A stretch of DNA of 64,000 bases from Pseudomonas sp. ZH-FAD (GTDB taxonomy: Bacteria; Pseudomonadota; Gammaproteobacteria; Pseudomonadales; Pseudomonadaceae), in contig NZ_PGLR01000027.1 in NCBI RefSeq assembly GCF_002803095.1, forward strand, positions 1 to 64,000, in the 5' to 3' direction. This document shows positions 16,284-25,297 of the stretch, in pieces. The notes beneath the pieces were generated by a model that had not been told where the DNA came from, made no database searches, and saw nothing but the letters and a program-made list of their open reading frames with translations. The translations under genes were made by a program, and so were the position numbers. Each line of letters starts with the position of its first letter. Positions within the stretch are counted from its first letter, which is position 1.

Positions 16284-18211
16284 AGCTGATACCTCATGGC
16301 CAGGCTGCTCTGCAGGCGCTGCGCCTGGCGGAACGACTCGCGCAGAATACGCCGGTCCAGGTGGTTGAGATGGTCGGGGTCGACCCGATTGGAGTAGGGC
16401 AGCTCGTCGCGCGCCTGCAGTTGATGCTGCTGCATGCGCGTCTGCTGAATGAAGTGGTAGGCCTCTTCATAGGCGGCGCCGTCCAGGGCCTCGATCACGC
16501 CCTTGGCGATCAGCGCGCGCAGGCGCTCCAGGGTGCCGACCGCACTGATGCCGTTGGCCAAGGCGAGCAAACGGGCGCCGTCGACGAAGGGCGTCAGGCC
16601 CTGCACCTTGAGGTCGAGGGTGTCCTTGTCGGCGCCCGAACGGGCCACCACGAAGTCGCGGAAGCGTCCAACCGGCGGGCGGTGGCGCAGGGCGTTCTCC
16701 GCCATCATGCGCTGGAACAGGCTGTTGTTGGCGATGCGTCCGAGCAGCTCCTCGCGTAGCTGTTCGCAGCCTTCGTCCGGGCCCCAGATCGCGCGCAGGT
16801 CAAAATAGATGGTCGAGCCCAGCAGATTTTCCGGCGTGGCTTCGAGGACGAAGCCGGCGAAGCGCCGCGACCACTCCTCGCGCGACAGGCACAGCTCTGG
16901 GTTGCCGGCCATGATGTTGCCCTTGCACAGGGTAAAGCCGCACTGCGCCAGGCGCTGGTTGATCTCGCGGGCGATCGGCAGCAGGCGCTCGCGGATGGCA
17001 GCAGCCTCACTGGCGCTTTCGGCCTCGAAAAGAATGCCGTTGTCCTGATCGGTGTGCAGGGTCTGCTCGCGGCGGCCTTCGCTGCCGAAGCACAGCCAGG
17101 TGAAAGGTATGCCCGGATCGCCCATGTCCTCGAGGGTCAGCTCGATCACTCGGCATACGGTGTGGTCGTTGAGCAGGGTGACGATATGGGTGATCTGCGT
17201 CGAGCTGGCGCCGTGGGCGAGCATGCGGTCGACCAGCAGGCGGATGTCGCTGCGCAGCCCGGCCAGGGTCTCTACCTTGCCGGCATGGCGGATGGTGCGT
17301 GCCAGATGCACCAGGTCGACGCGCTGCAGGCTGAACAGATCGCGCTCGGAAATCACTCCGCAGAGTTTCTCGTGCTCCACCAGGCAGACGTGAGCGATGT
17401 GCCGTTCGGTCATGGCGATGGCGGCATCGAAGGCGCTGGCATCTGGTGCCAGATGGAAGGGGTCGCGCGTCATCAGGTTGTCGATGGGCTGGGCCAGGTC
17501 GACGCCGTCAGCCACCACCCGGCGCAGGTCGCGCAGGGTGAAGATACCCAGTGGTTTAGCGGCCGGGTCGAGCACCACGATGCTGCCCACGTGCTGCTCG
17601 TGCATCATTCGCACGGCATCACGCAACGGCGTCTGCGGCGCACAGCCGATGGGTTGGCGCATGGCCAGTTCGCCCAGGCGGGTATCCAGCGAATACTGCG
17701 CGCCGAGGGTTTCCACCGCGCGCAGCTGCACCTGCTGGTTGACCTGATCGAGCAGACTGCTGACCCCACGCAGGGCGAAATCGCGCAGCGGGTTGGAGAC
17801 AGCGAAGAGTTTGACGAAGGCAAGCTTGGACAGCAGCAGGCAGAAGGTATCTTCGGCGGCCAGGTGCTCGGTGCGCGTGGCGCGCTCGCCGATCAGCGCC
17901 GCCAGGGGGAAGCACTCGCCGGCGGTGATCTCGAAGGTGGTCTCGGTGCCCCGCCGGGCGCTGTGTGGGCGCTCGCCATGCACACGGCCCTGCTTGACGA
18001 TGTAGAAGTGCTCGACCGGGCCATCGCTGGGTTTGATGATCGAGTCGCCCTCGGCATAGAAGCGCAGTTGGCAGTGCTCGACCAGAAACGCCAGATGGGC
18101 GGTGTCCATCTGGTTGAAAGGCGGGAACTTCTGCAGGAACTCCATGGTGCCGTGGATGTTCTGCAGCACCGCTGTCTTGCCCGCATCGGCCATCGCGTCG
18201 GCCTTGCTCAT
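16280..18211 (-). CDS. cNMP-binding/CBS/DUF294 putative nucleotidyltransferase
   Basis: A 643-residue regulatory-type protein. The order is a cyclic-nucleotide-binding domain (about residues 20-150, with FYIVKQGRVHGERP), two CBS repeats (about 175-300, with MMHEQHVGSIVVLDP and MTERHIAHVCLVEHEKLCGVISERDL), then the DUF294 nucleotidyltransferase core FGSEGRREQTLHTDQDNG (about 380-400) and its C-terminal helical domain. The GSEGRREQ-x4-TDQD pattern keeps the metal-binding aspartates of polymerase-beta-type folds. The target is unknown; a link to nucleotide-responsive signalling is inference from the domains. It is the first gene of a two-gene operon with the exonuclease. Confidence 0.82.
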   Translation of the reverse strand: MSKADAMADAGKTAVLQNIHGTMEFLQKFPPFNQMDTAHLAFLVEHCQLRFYAEGDSIIKPSDGPVEHFYIVKQGRVHGERPHSARRGTETTFEITAGECFPLAALIGERATRTEHLAAEDTFCLLLSKLAFVKLFAVSNPLRDFALRGVSSLLDQVNQQVQLRAVETLGAQYSLDTRLGELAMRQPIGCAPQTPLRDAVRMMHEQHVGSIVVLDPAAKPLGIFTLRDLRRVVADGVDLAQPIDNLMTRDPFHLAPDASAFDAAIAMTERHIAHVCLVEHEKLCGVISERDLFSLQRVDLVHLARTIRHAGKVETLAGLRSDIRLLVDRMLAHGASSTQITHIVTLLNDHTVCRVIELTLEDMGDPGIPFTWLCFGSEGRREQTLHTDQDNGILFEAESASEAAAIRERLLPIAREINQRLAQCGFTLCKGNIMAGNPELCLSREEWSRRFAGFVLEATPENLLGSTIYFDLRAIWGPDEGCEQLREELLGRIANNSLFQRMMAENALRHRPPVGRFRDFVVARSGADKDTLDLKVQGLTPFVDGARLLALANGISAVGTLERLRALIAKGVIEALDGAAYEEAYHFIQQTRMQQHQLQARDELPYSNRVDPDHLNHLDRRILRESFRQAQRLQSSLAMRYQL

Positions 18212-18299
18212 GGGCGTGCGCCTCGCAGTTTCGGGATGTTGTCAGTGTGGCCCTGGCTGGTCGGCTTGCCCATTGCACCTAAGTAGGGGGAGAGGAGGC

Positions 18300-18350
18300 G
18301 TAGCCCGGATGCAATCCGGGGGCGGCATCCCCGGATTGCATCCGGGCTAC
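18300..18350. repeat. REP-like palindromic repeat, family A (paired)
   Basis: Two inverted copies of the GTAGCCCGGATGCAATCC element face each other around GGGCGGCATCC. A family C element (GTGGGAGGGGCTTTAGCCGCGA) follows at about 18356-18379. Confidence 0.85.
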
Positions 18351-18386
18351 GGGGCTGTGGGAGGGGCTTTAGCCGCGACTTCCCAT

Positions 18387-18413
18387 AAAAAAACCGCCCC
18401 GGAGGGCGGTTTT
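18387..18413 (-). terminator. Terminator after glcB
   Basis: AAAACCGCCC and GGGCGGTTTT flank a four-base loop. On the minus strand the stem is followed by a run of T, fitting termination of glcB. Confidence 0.85.
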
Positions 18414-18433
18414 CTATTCGAGCAGCGTCCGAA

Positions 18434-20611
18434 TCACAGGCCGTTCTTTTCCTTGAATTCGCGACGACGGCGATGCAGTACCGGCTCGGTGTAGCCGTTG
18501 GGCTGCTTGGTGCCTTCGACCACCAGCTCCAGCGCGGCCTGGAAGGCGACGTTGTTGTCGAAGTCCGGGGCCATCGGGCGATACAGCGGGTCGCCGGCGT
18601 TCTGGCGATCGACCACCGGTGCCATGCGCTTGAGGCTTTCGACCACCTGCGCCTCGCTGACGATGCCATGGCGCAGCCAGTTGGCCAGCAGCTGGCTGGA
18701 GATGCGCAGGGTGGCGCGGTCTTCCATCAGGCCGACGTCGTTGATGTCCGGCACCTTGGAGCAGCCGACGCCCTGGTCGATCCAGCGCACCACGTAGCCG
18801 AGGATGCCTTGCGAGTTGTTGTCCAGCTCGTTGCGGATTTCTTCTGCTGACCAGTTGGTGTCCTTGGCCAGCGGGATGGTCAGGATGTCGTCAACCGAAG
18901 CCGGGGCGCGCTTGGCCAGTTCGGCCTGACGGGCGAACACGTCGACCTTGTGGTAGTGCAGCGCGTGCAGGGTGGCGGCGGTCGGCGAGGGGACCCAGGC
19001 GGTGTTGGCGCCGGACAGCGGGTGGGCGATCTTCTGCTCGAGCATCGCCGCCATCAGGTCCGGCATGGCCCACATGCCCTTGCCGATCTGCGCGCGGCCC
19101 TGCAGGCCGGTGGCCAGGCCGACGTCGACGTTGTTGTTCTCGTAGGCACCGATCCAGGTTTCGCTCTTCATGGCGGCCTTGCGCACCACGGCGCCAGCCT
19201 CCATGGAGGTGTGGATCTCGTCACCGGTACGGTCGAGGAAGCCGGTGTTGATGAATACCACGCGCTCGCTGGCAGCCTTGATGCACGCCTTGAGGTTGAC
19301 GGTGGTGCGGCGCTCCTCGTCCATGATGCCGACTTTCAGGGTATTGCGGGCCAGGCCCAGCACATCCTCGACGCGGGCGAAGATTTCGCTGGTGAAGGCG
19401 ACTTCTTCCGGGCCATGCATCTTCGGCTTGACGATGTACACGCTGCCGGTGCGAGTGTTCTTGCGGCTGGTGTTGCCGATCAGGTTGTGCACCGCGATCA
19501 GGCTGGTAAACAGCGCATCCTGAATGCCTTCCGGGATCTCGTTGCCTTCGGCGTCGAGGATGGCCGGGTTGGTCATCAGGTGGCCGACGTTGCGCACGAA
19601 CAGCAGCGAGCGGCCATGCAGGGTCAGCTCGGAGCCGTCCGGCTGGGTGTAGACGCGGTCCGGGTTCATGGTGCGGGTAAAGGTCTTGCCGCCTTTGGAC
19701 ACTTCCTCGGCCAGGTCGCCCTTCATCAGGCCCAGCCAGTTCTTGTAGACCACCACCTTGTCATCGGCATCGACGGCGGCGACGGAGTCTTCGCAGTCCA
19801 TGATGGTGGTCAGCGCCGCTTCCATCAGCACGTCTTTCACGCCAGCGGCGTCGGTGCTGCCGATGGGGCTGGAGGCGTCGATCTGGATTTCGAAGTGCAG
19901 GCCGTTGTGCTTGAGCAGCACGGCGATCGGCGCGCTGGCCTCGCCCTGGAAACCGACCAGTTGCGCGTCGTCACGCAGGCCGCTGTTGCTGCCACCCTTG
20001 AGGGCGACGACCAGCTTGCCGCCGACGATGGCATAGCCGGTGGAATCGACGTGCGAGCCGGCAGCCAGCGGTGCGGCCTCGTCGAGGAAGGCGCGGGCGA
20101 AGGCGATGACCTTGTCGCCACGCACCTTGTTGTAGCCCTTGCCCTTCTCGGCGCCGCCTTCTTCGCTGATCACGTCAGTGCCGTACAGCGCGTCGTACAG
20201 CGAGCCCCAGCGGGCGTTGGAAGCGTTCAGAGCGAAGCGCGCGTTCATCACCGGCACCACCAGCTGCGGGCCGGCCAGGCGGGCGATCTCTTCGTCGACA
20301 TTGGCAGTGGTGGCCTGGAAGTCTTCCGGCTCCGGCAGCAGGTAGCCGATTTCCTGGAGGAAGGCCTTGTAGGCAGCGGCGTCATGGGCCTGACCCTTGC
20401 GCGCCTGGTGCCAGGCATCGATCTGTGCCTGCAGCTCGTCGCGCTTGGCCAGCAGGGCACGGTTCTTCGGCGCCAGGTCCTTGATGACCGCAGCGGCACC
20501 GGCCCAGAACTGGTCGGCAGCGATGCCGGTACCGGGAATGGCTTCGTTGTTCACGAAGTCGTACAGGGCTTTGGCGACCTGCAGGCCACCGACTTGAACG
20601 CGTTCAGTCAT
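18434..20611 (-). CDS. glcB: Malate synthase G
   Basis: A 725-residue enzyme that condenses glyoxylate with acetyl-CoA to malate in the glyoxylate bypass and glycolate use. It shows the family N-terminus MTERVQVGGLQVAKALYDFV and the catalytic region with MEDRATLRISSQLLANWL, the VYIVKPKMHGPEEVAF stretch and GIMDEERRTTVNLKACI. The ATG at 20611 follows GAGG by seven bases; an upstream in-frame ATG would add ten residues not typical of the family. It stands alone, with a terminator downstream and a 357-bp leader region upstream. Confidence 0.95.
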   Translation of the reverse strand: MTERVQVGGLQVAKALYDFVNNEAIPGTGIAADQFWAGAAAVIKDLAPKNRALLAKRDELQAQIDAWHQARKGQAHDAAAYKAFLQEIGYLLPEPEDFQATTANVDEEIARLAGPQLVVPVMNARFALNASNARWGSLYDALYGTDVISEEGGAEKGKGYNKVRGDKVIAFARAFLDEAAPLAAGSHVDSTGYAIVGGKLVVALKGGSNSGLRDDAQLVGFQGEASAPIAVLLKHNGLHFEIQIDASSPIGSTDAAGVKDVLMEAALTTIMDCEDSVAAVDADDKVVVYKNWLGLMKGDLAEEVSKGGKTFTRTMNPDRVYTQPDGSELTLHGRSLLFVRNVGHLMTNPAILDAEGNEIPEGIQDALFTSLIAVHNLIGNTSRKNTRTGSVYIVKPKMHGPEEVAFTSEIFARVEDVLGLARNTLKVGIMDEERRTTVNLKACIKAASERVVFINTGFLDRTGDEIHTSMEAGAVVRKAAMKSETWIGAYENNNVDVGLATGLQGRAQIGKGMWAMPDLMAAMLEQKIAHPLSGANTAWVPSPTAATLHALHYHKVDVFARQAELAKRAPASVDDILTIPLAKDTNWSAEEIRNELDNNSQGILGYVVRWIDQGVGCSKVPDINDVGLMEDRATLRISSQLLANWLRHGIVSEAQVVESLKRMAPVVDRQNAGDPLYRPMAPDFDNNVAFQAALELVVEGTKQPNGYTEPVLHRRRREFKEKNGL

Positions 20612-20968
20612 CACTTGCCTCACTATCTGAGCTTTACTCAATCGCCGCTTCGGGCACCTCTGAAAACGACCTGCGGGTCAACGCCTGCGCTTTCAGAGAG
20701 GCTCGTCGGAGACGGTCTGGCCGTCTTGTAGTCCGTGGCGCGGCATACTACATCAAGATTCTGGGGAAATGCAGTGGGTGTGCGTCAGACCGCGACCAAA
20801 AGACTAATTACGGTCACGAGCAGTACGCGTTGTGTTCAAAAAAGTTCGCTATTGTTTCATAAAAAATGCAAAAACGTACACGATTAATTGAGTTGGCTAC
20901 TGACAACCGCGCCAATATGGCCTACGCCTCCTCGCCTATACTGCTTTTCGAGCATCCTGGAGCCCGCC
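20612..20968. other. Divergent regulatory region of glcB and a GNAT gene
   Basis: The glcB side contains two inverted repeats: CTCTGAAA (20658-20665) with TTTCAGAG (20691-20698), and AGACGG-N5-CCGTCT (20710-20726). Both would form stems in the glcB leader RNA or serve as operators. An AT-rich stretch at about 20830-20885 (GTGTTCAAAAAAGTTCGC) is a likely promoter zone. I cannot assign a regulator. Confidence 0.4.
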
Positions 20969-21418
20969 ATGACGGTATCTGCCGCTGTTACTGCCGACCT
21001 TGCCGATCTCACCCGTCTGTTTGCTGGCTATCTGCGTTTCTATCAAGTGCCGCGCGACGAGGCGGAGATTGCCGCCTTCCTTGGTCTGCGCCTGCAGCGC
21101 GGGGATTCGCAGTTGTTCATCGCCCGGAGCGAGCAGGGCGCCGCACAGGGGTTCGTGCAGCTCTACCCCTTTCATTCTTCGTTGGCGCTGGAACCGGCCT
21201 GGTTGTTAAGCGATCTGTATGTCGACGAAAGCGCGCGCCGCTTGGGCGTTGGCGAGGCGCTGATGAATGCCGCCCGCGCGCATGCCGAGGCGACCGGCGC
21301 CTGCGGTCTGCAACTGGAGACGGCGAGGACCAATCTGGCCGGCCAGCGCCTTTACGAGCGTCTTGGCTACGTGCGTGACGAGCAGTTCTTCACCTACTGG
21401 TTGTCGCTACGCGGCTGA
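20969..21418 (+). CDS. GNAT family N-acetyltransferase
   Basis: A 149-residue single-domain acetyltransferase. The acetyl-CoA-binding motif A is visible as LSDLYVDESARRLGVGEALMNAA (R-x2-G-x-G/A form), followed by motif B with LQLETARTNLAGQRLYERLGY. The start at 20969 gives the standard length. Substrate is unknown; the residues in motif B resemble those of small-molecule or amino-acid acetylating members. It is followed 33 bp later by the GcvR-like gene on the same strand, so the two may be co-transcribed. Confidence 0.8.
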   Translation: MTVSAAVTADLADLTRLFAGYLRFYQVPRDEAEIAAFLGLRLQRGDSQLFIARSEQGAAQGFVQLYPFHSSLALEPAWLLSDLYVDESARRLGVGEALMNAARAHAEATGACGLQLETARTNLAGQRLYERLGYVRDEQFFTYWLSLRG

Positions 21419-21451
21419 CCTTCCCAATCCTGTGAACGAGTGAGGTAGTAC

Positions 21452-21970
21452 ATGGACCATCTGGTACTGACGGTGATTGCCGAGGACCAACCGGGTCTGG
21501 TCGAGCGTCTGGCCGGCTGCGTGGCTAATCATGGGGGCAACTGGCTGGAAAGCCGCATGGCGCGCATGGCCGGGCAGTTCGCCGGAATCGTGCGCGTGGA
21601 TGTGCCGGCCGAGGCCCACGGCGGCCTGATCAAGGAACTCGAAGCGTTGAGTGCACAGGGTATTCGTGTACAGCTGGCGGCCAGCGGCAGCGAGCCGGGC
21701 GGGCGCTTCACTGCGATTCGCCTGGAGCTGGTGGGTAACGACCGGCCCGGTATCGTCCGTGATATCACCCGTGTGCTGGCCGAGCAGGGCGTCAATCTGG
21801 AGAGCCTGCTGACCGAGGTGGCGCCAGCGCCGATGAGCGGCGAGCTGCTGTTCACCGCCGAAGCGCTGCTGGCCGTGCCGGAGACGCTGGCGCTGGAGCA
21901 ATTGCAGGCACGCCTGGAAACCCTGGCCGATGACCTGATGGTGGAGCTGAACCTGCGCGCCGAGGATTGA
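21452..21970 (+). CDS. GcvR-like tandem ACT-domain regulator
   Basis: A 172-residue protein made of two ACT domains. The first starts LVLTVIAEDQPGLVERLAG and the second IRLELVGNDRPGIVRDITR, each with the D-x-PG-(L/I)-V ligand loop. This architecture matches GcvR, the glycine-responsive repressor partner of the gcv system in enteric bacteria, and related Pseudomonas proteins. ACT domains usually bind amino acids, so glycine sensing is plausible but not shown. No DNA-binding domain is present, so it would act through a partner protein. A terminator follows. Confidence 0.78.
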   Translation: MDHLVLTVIAEDQPGLVERLAGCVANHGGNWLESRMARMAGQFAGIVRVDVPAEAHGGLIKELEALSAQGIRVQLAASGSEPGGRFTAIRLELVGNDRPGIVRDITRVLAEQGVNLESLLTEVAPAPMSGELLFTAEALLAVPETLALEQLQARLETLADDLMVELNLRAED

Positions 21971-22013
21971 TATCCCCGGTATAGGTGGATCAGCCTGTGG
22001 ATAAACTGGGGAG

Positions 22014-22046
22014 CCCCGGCGCACAGCTTAGTGCCCCGGGGTTTTT
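22014..22046 (+). terminator. Rho-independent terminator after the ACT protein
   Basis: CCCCGGCGCAC pairs with GTGCCCCGGGG (one C-C mismatch) around a six-base loop, followed by TTTTT. Confidence 0.88.
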
Positions 22047-22196
22047 CATTGGCTGGCTAAAAGTTCAACAGGATCAATGTCTTGTGCACAAATGCCGGGG
22101 ATGGATCTGTGGATAAGCCGGGGGTGAAAGACGCCGCCCCAAGGCTGGCGCGGCCTGGCGGTGGATGGATATTTTTTGTTCAGTGAAAGAGAAGCC

Positions 22197-22260
22197 GGTG
22201 CGCGCAGCGCACCCTACGAGGATGCTCGGCGCGGAATCGTAGGGTGCGCCGTGCGCACCG
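22197..22260. repeat. Palindromic repeat, family B (paired)
   Basis: GGTGCGCGCAGCGCACCCTAC and its inverse (GTAGGGTGCGCCGTGCGCACC) face each other. Single copies of the same element occur inside the bioC gene (29651-29671) and upstream of ppk2 (38001-38021). Confidence 0.85.
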
Positions 22261-22265
22261 CCGGG

Positions 22266-23159
22266 TTAACCGTTCGAGCGCTTGCGCAGGTTCAGCCAGA
22301 TATCCAGGCTGTATACAAAAAGTCCGGCCCAGATGCAGGCGAATGCCAGCAGGGTGCTCGGCGAGAAGTGTTCATCGAACAGCAGGATGGCCTGCAGCAG
22401 TACCAGGGTCGGAGCCAGGTATTGCAGGAAGCCCAACGTGGTGTAGGGCAGATGCCGCGCCGCGGCGTTGAAGCACACCAGCGGCACCAGGGTGATCGGC
22501 CCGGCCGCGGCCAGCCACAGTGCTTCGCTACTGGTCCAGAAACTTGCCTGGCTGCTCATCGCCGCAGGGTGCAGAGCCAGCCAGGCCAGCGCCACCGGCA
22601 CCAGCAGCCAGGTTTCCACCACCAGCCCGGGCAGTGCCGCCACGGGCGCCTGTTTGCGGATCAATCCGTAGAAGCCGAAGGTCAGCGCCAGCACCAGCGA
22701 CACCCAGGGCAGGCTGCCGACCTGCCATAGCTGCTGCAGCACGCCCAGCGCGGCCAAGGCGACGGCCAGCCACTGCAGGCGGCGCAGGCGCTCGCCGAGA
22801 ATCAGCAGGCCGAGCAACACGTTGATCAACGGGTTGATGTAGTAGCCCAGGCTGGCCTCGATCATGCGGTCATTGTTTACCGCCCACACGTACACCAGCC
22901 AGTTGGTCGCGATCAGCAGGCCGCAGCCGGCCAGCACTGCCAGGCGTTTGGGATTGTCGCGCAGCTCGCGCCACCAGCCAGGGTGCTTCCAGACGAGCAG
23001 CAACAGGCCACCGAACAGCGCGGACCAGAGCACGCGGTGCACGATGATCTCCATCGCCGGGACGCTTTGCAGGGCTTTGAAGTAGAGCGGGAACAGGCCC
23101 CAGATGATGTAGGCGGTAAGGCCCAGAACGTACCCGCGTTGCGGGTTGGCGGTAGCCAT
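22266..23159 (-). CDS. rarD: RarD family EamA-type transporter
   Basis: A 297-residue inner membrane protein with ten predicted helices in two EamA/DMT repeats. The N-terminus GYVLGLTAYIIWGLFPLYFK and the segment EIIVHRVLWSALFGG, with NWLVYVWAVNNDRMIEASLG, are hallmarks of RarD. The family is annotated as chloramphenicol-sensitivity protein after early work, and its true substrate is uncertain. It is monocistronic, with a palindromic repeat right after its stop and an ATG at 23159 that gives the usual length. Confidence 0.88.
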   Translation of the reverse strand: MATANPQRGYVLGLTAYIIWGLFPLYFKALQSVPAMEIIVHRVLWSALFGGLLLLVWKHPGWWRELRDNPKRLAVLAGCGLLIATNWLVYVWAVNNDRMIEASLGYYINPLINVLLGLLILGERLRRLQWLAVALAALGVLQQLWQVGSLPWVSLVLALTFGFYGLIRKQAPVAALPGLVVETWLLVPVALAWLALHPAAMSSQASFWTSSEALWLAAAGPITLVPLVCFNAAARHLPYTTLGFLQYLAPTLVLLQAILLFDEHFSPSTLLAFACIWAGLFVYSLDIWLNLRKRSNG

Positions 23160-23309
23160 CGAGAATCCTTGGTTAGGCAGCTAACGGTTGCCGCGAAATT
23201 CTAGCGTTCTGTACGCTGCCTTGTCTGTTCGTTCAGCTTTTTCCGGAGCCCGAAGCGCCGGCAAAGTCGTAAGGGAAACTTTACGCGGCATGTGCAACTG
23301 TATCGGTGC

Positions 23310-23350
23310 GTAGCCCGGATGCAATCCGGGAACTGCGGCCCCGGATGTCA
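23310..23350. repeat. Family A repeat with degenerate right arm
   Basis: GTAGCCCGGATGCAATCCGG at 23310 is followed by CCCCGGATGTCATCGGCTC, in which the inverse copy has decayed next to the srkA stop codon at 23356. Confidence 0.7.
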
Positions 23351-23355
23351 TCGGC

Positions 23356-24330
23356 TCAGAACAGCCGCAGCGGCTCTTCATCCAGAGCTGCCATCTGTTC
23401 GCGCAGGGCGAGAATCTGGTCGCCCCAGTAGCGTTCACCGGCAAACCAGGGGAAGGCCAGGGGGAAGGCCGGGTCGTCCCAGCGGCGGGCGATCCAGGCG
23501 CTGTGATGCATCAGACGCAGGGCGCGCAGGCCTTCGATCAGCGGCAGTTCGCGGGCGGCGAAGTCATGGAATTCCTGATAACCGTCGACCAGTTCGGCCA
23601 ACTGACCAAGGCGTTCATGACGCTCGCCGGCCAGCATCATCCACAGATCCTGCACCGCCGGGCCCATGCGGCAGTCGTCGAGATCGACGACATGGAAGGC
23701 GTCGTCGCGGTGCAACAGGTTGCCTGGGTGGCAGTCGCCATGCAGGCGAATCGGCGTGTAGCGCACGCGGGCAAACAGTTCATCGAGGCGGGTGAGCAGG
23801 TCGCGCGCTACCGACTCGTAGGCGGGCAGCAGACTGCGCGGCACGAAGCCGCCGTCGAGCAGGGAGGCCAGGGCCGCATGGCCGAAGTTGTCCACCGCCA
23901 GGGTTTCGCGATGAGCGAAAGGACGGCTGGCACCGATGGCGTGCATGCGTCCGAGCAACTGGCCGAGGCGGTACAGCTGCTCGAGGTTGCCCGGCTCCGG
24001 CGCCCGGCCACCCCGGCGCGGGAACAGGGCGAAGCGGAAGCCACCGTGCTCGAACAGCGTCTCGCCATCGCGCTCCAGGGGCGCTACCACCGGAACCTCA
24101 TGCTCGGCCAGCTCGGCGCTGAAACTGTGCTCCTCGCGGATCGCCGCATCGCTCCAGCGGTCCGGGCGATAGAACTTGGCGATCAGCGGCGTTTCGTCCT
24201 CGATACCGACTTGATAGACGCGGTTCTCGTAGCTGTTGAGTGCCAATACGCGGGCGTCGCTGAGGTAGCCAAGGCTCTCCACGGCATCGAGCACCAGATC
24301 CGGGGTGAGGGTGGAAAAAGGATGGCTCAT
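23356..24330 (-). CDS. srkA: Stress response kinase A (YihE/RdoA)
   Basis: A 324-residue APH-fold Ser/Thr kinase. The catalytic loop is RLHGDCHPGNLLHRD (HGD-x-H-x2-N) and the metal-binding aspartate lies in VVDLDDCRMGPAVQDLWM. The N-terminal lobe shows SYENRVYQVGIEDE and LIAKFYRPDRWS, matching YihE. In E. coli this kinase counters stress-induced cell death, partly through the MazEF pathway, and is Cpx-controlled. The ATG at 24330, seven bases after GGAG, gives the family length; an in-frame upstream ATG would add eight residues. It is likely monocistronic. Confidence 0.88.
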   Translation of the reverse strand: MSHPFSTLTPDLVLDAVESLGYLSDARVLALNSYENRVYQVGIEDETPLIAKFYRPDRWSDAAIREEHSFSAELAEHEVPVVAPLERDGETLFEHGGFRFALFPRRGGRAPEPGNLEQLYRLGQLLGRMHAIGASRPFAHRETLAVDNFGHAALASLLDGGFVPRSLLPAYESVARDLLTRLDELFARVRYTPIRLHGDCHPGNLLHRDDAFHVVDLDDCRMGPAVQDLWMMLAGERHERLGQLAELVDGYQEFHDFAARELPLIEGLRALRLMHHSAWIARRWDDPAFPLAFPWFAGERYWGDQILALREQMAALDEEPLRLF

Positions 24331-24380
24331 GAGTGGCTCCGCGTGAGTGGGCACCCAGTCTACCGGCTTGCGCTAAACCT

Positions 24381-24474
24381 AGGGCGGGTGTAACCCGCCG
24401 TTGGCGTTAATTAGTCTTGCAGTAAGGCGGGGGCAACCCGCCGCTGAAATGACTGGCGGGTTGCACCCGCCCTA
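24381..24474. repeat. Inverted GC-rich repeat between srkA and modE, family E
   Basis: GGGCGGGTGTAACCCGCC at 24382 and GGCGGGTTGCACCCGCCC near 24455 are near-inverse arms, with GGCGGGGGCAACCCGCC between them. The right arm runs into the modE stop codon. Confidence 0.7.
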
Positions 24475-25236
24475 CAGCTGCGTGCCGAGCAGCACCTGAC
24501 TGGCGGCGAACTGCGCGCGCACCGGATCGCCGACGCGCAGGCCCAGCTCGGCCAGGCGAGCGGAGTCGAGCAGGGCACACAGGGTCTGACCATTAGGCAG
24601 GCCGATGCGCACGTCGCTGGGGCCATCGCTGGCCGGCAGAATCTGTTCGATACGGCCTTCGAGTGCGTTGTGCTGTTCTGCACGGGGAGCCTGTAGTGGC
24701 TGCAATTCCAGCCAGCCAGCCTTGATCAGCGCGACCACGCTGCTGCCTTCGCTCAGCTGCAGGTTTTCCGTACTGTCATGGGTGATCTGCGCCTGCAGGC
24801 GGCTGCCGCCTGGTAGTTCTATGTCGATCAGATCGTTGTGCCCGTGGGCGTGAATCGCGCGCACGCGGCCGGTCAGTTGGTTGCGCGCGCTGGTGCGCAG
24901 CATCAGGCGGCCGAGCAACTCCAGGTCGGCGTCGTCACCGGCGGCCTGCAGCAGTTGCACCTGCAGCGCCTGCAGGCGTTGTTGCAGTGCCAGCAGGCGC
25001 TCGCCAGCGGGCGTAAGGCGTGCACCGCCGCCACCTTTGCCGCCGACATTGCGGCTGACCAGGGGCTGCTCGGACAGGTTGTTCAGCTCATCGATGGCGT
25101 CCCAGGCGGCCTTGTAGCTCAGCCCGGCGGCCTTGGCGGCGCGGGTGATGGAACCTTGTTCGGCGATCTGCTCGAGCAGCGCCAGGCGTTTCGGCCGGCG
25201 GCTGAGTAATTGGGCGATGGAATCGAGCTGCGACAT
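24472..25236 (-). CDS. modE: ModE family molybdate-responsive regulator
   Basis: A 254-residue regulator. The N-terminal winged helix-turn-helix (about residues 14-75) includes GSITRAAKAAGLSYKAAWDA and ISRNVGGKGGGG-type glycine-rich text (SRNVGGKGGGGARLTPAG). Two TOBE/Mop domains follow, beginning SARNQLTGRVRAIHAHGHND and HNALEGRIEQILPA. ModE binds molybdate through these domains and represses modABC or activates molybdoenzyme genes. No mod transport genes lie nearby, so it acts in trans. The ATG at 25236 starts the recognised domain; longer in-frame extensions overlap the comF gene and are not likely. Confidence 0.85.
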   Translation of the reverse strand: MSQLDSIAQLLSRRPKRLALLEQIAEQGSITRAAKAAGLSYKAAWDAIDELNNLSEQPLVSRNVGGKGGGGARLTPAGERLLALQQRLQALQVQLLQAAGDDADLELLGRLMLRTSARNQLTGRVRAIHAHGHNDLIDIELPGGSRLQAQITHDSTENLQLSEGSSVVALIKAGWLELQPLQAPRAEQHNALEGRIEQILPASDGPSDVRIGLPNGQTLCALLDSARLAELGLRVGDPVRAQFAASQVLLGTQL

Positions 25237-25297
25237 GATTGAGGCGTGGCCAGGGAGAATGTCGGGCACGGTGCGTGACTGCGCCTGGCGCGTCAAG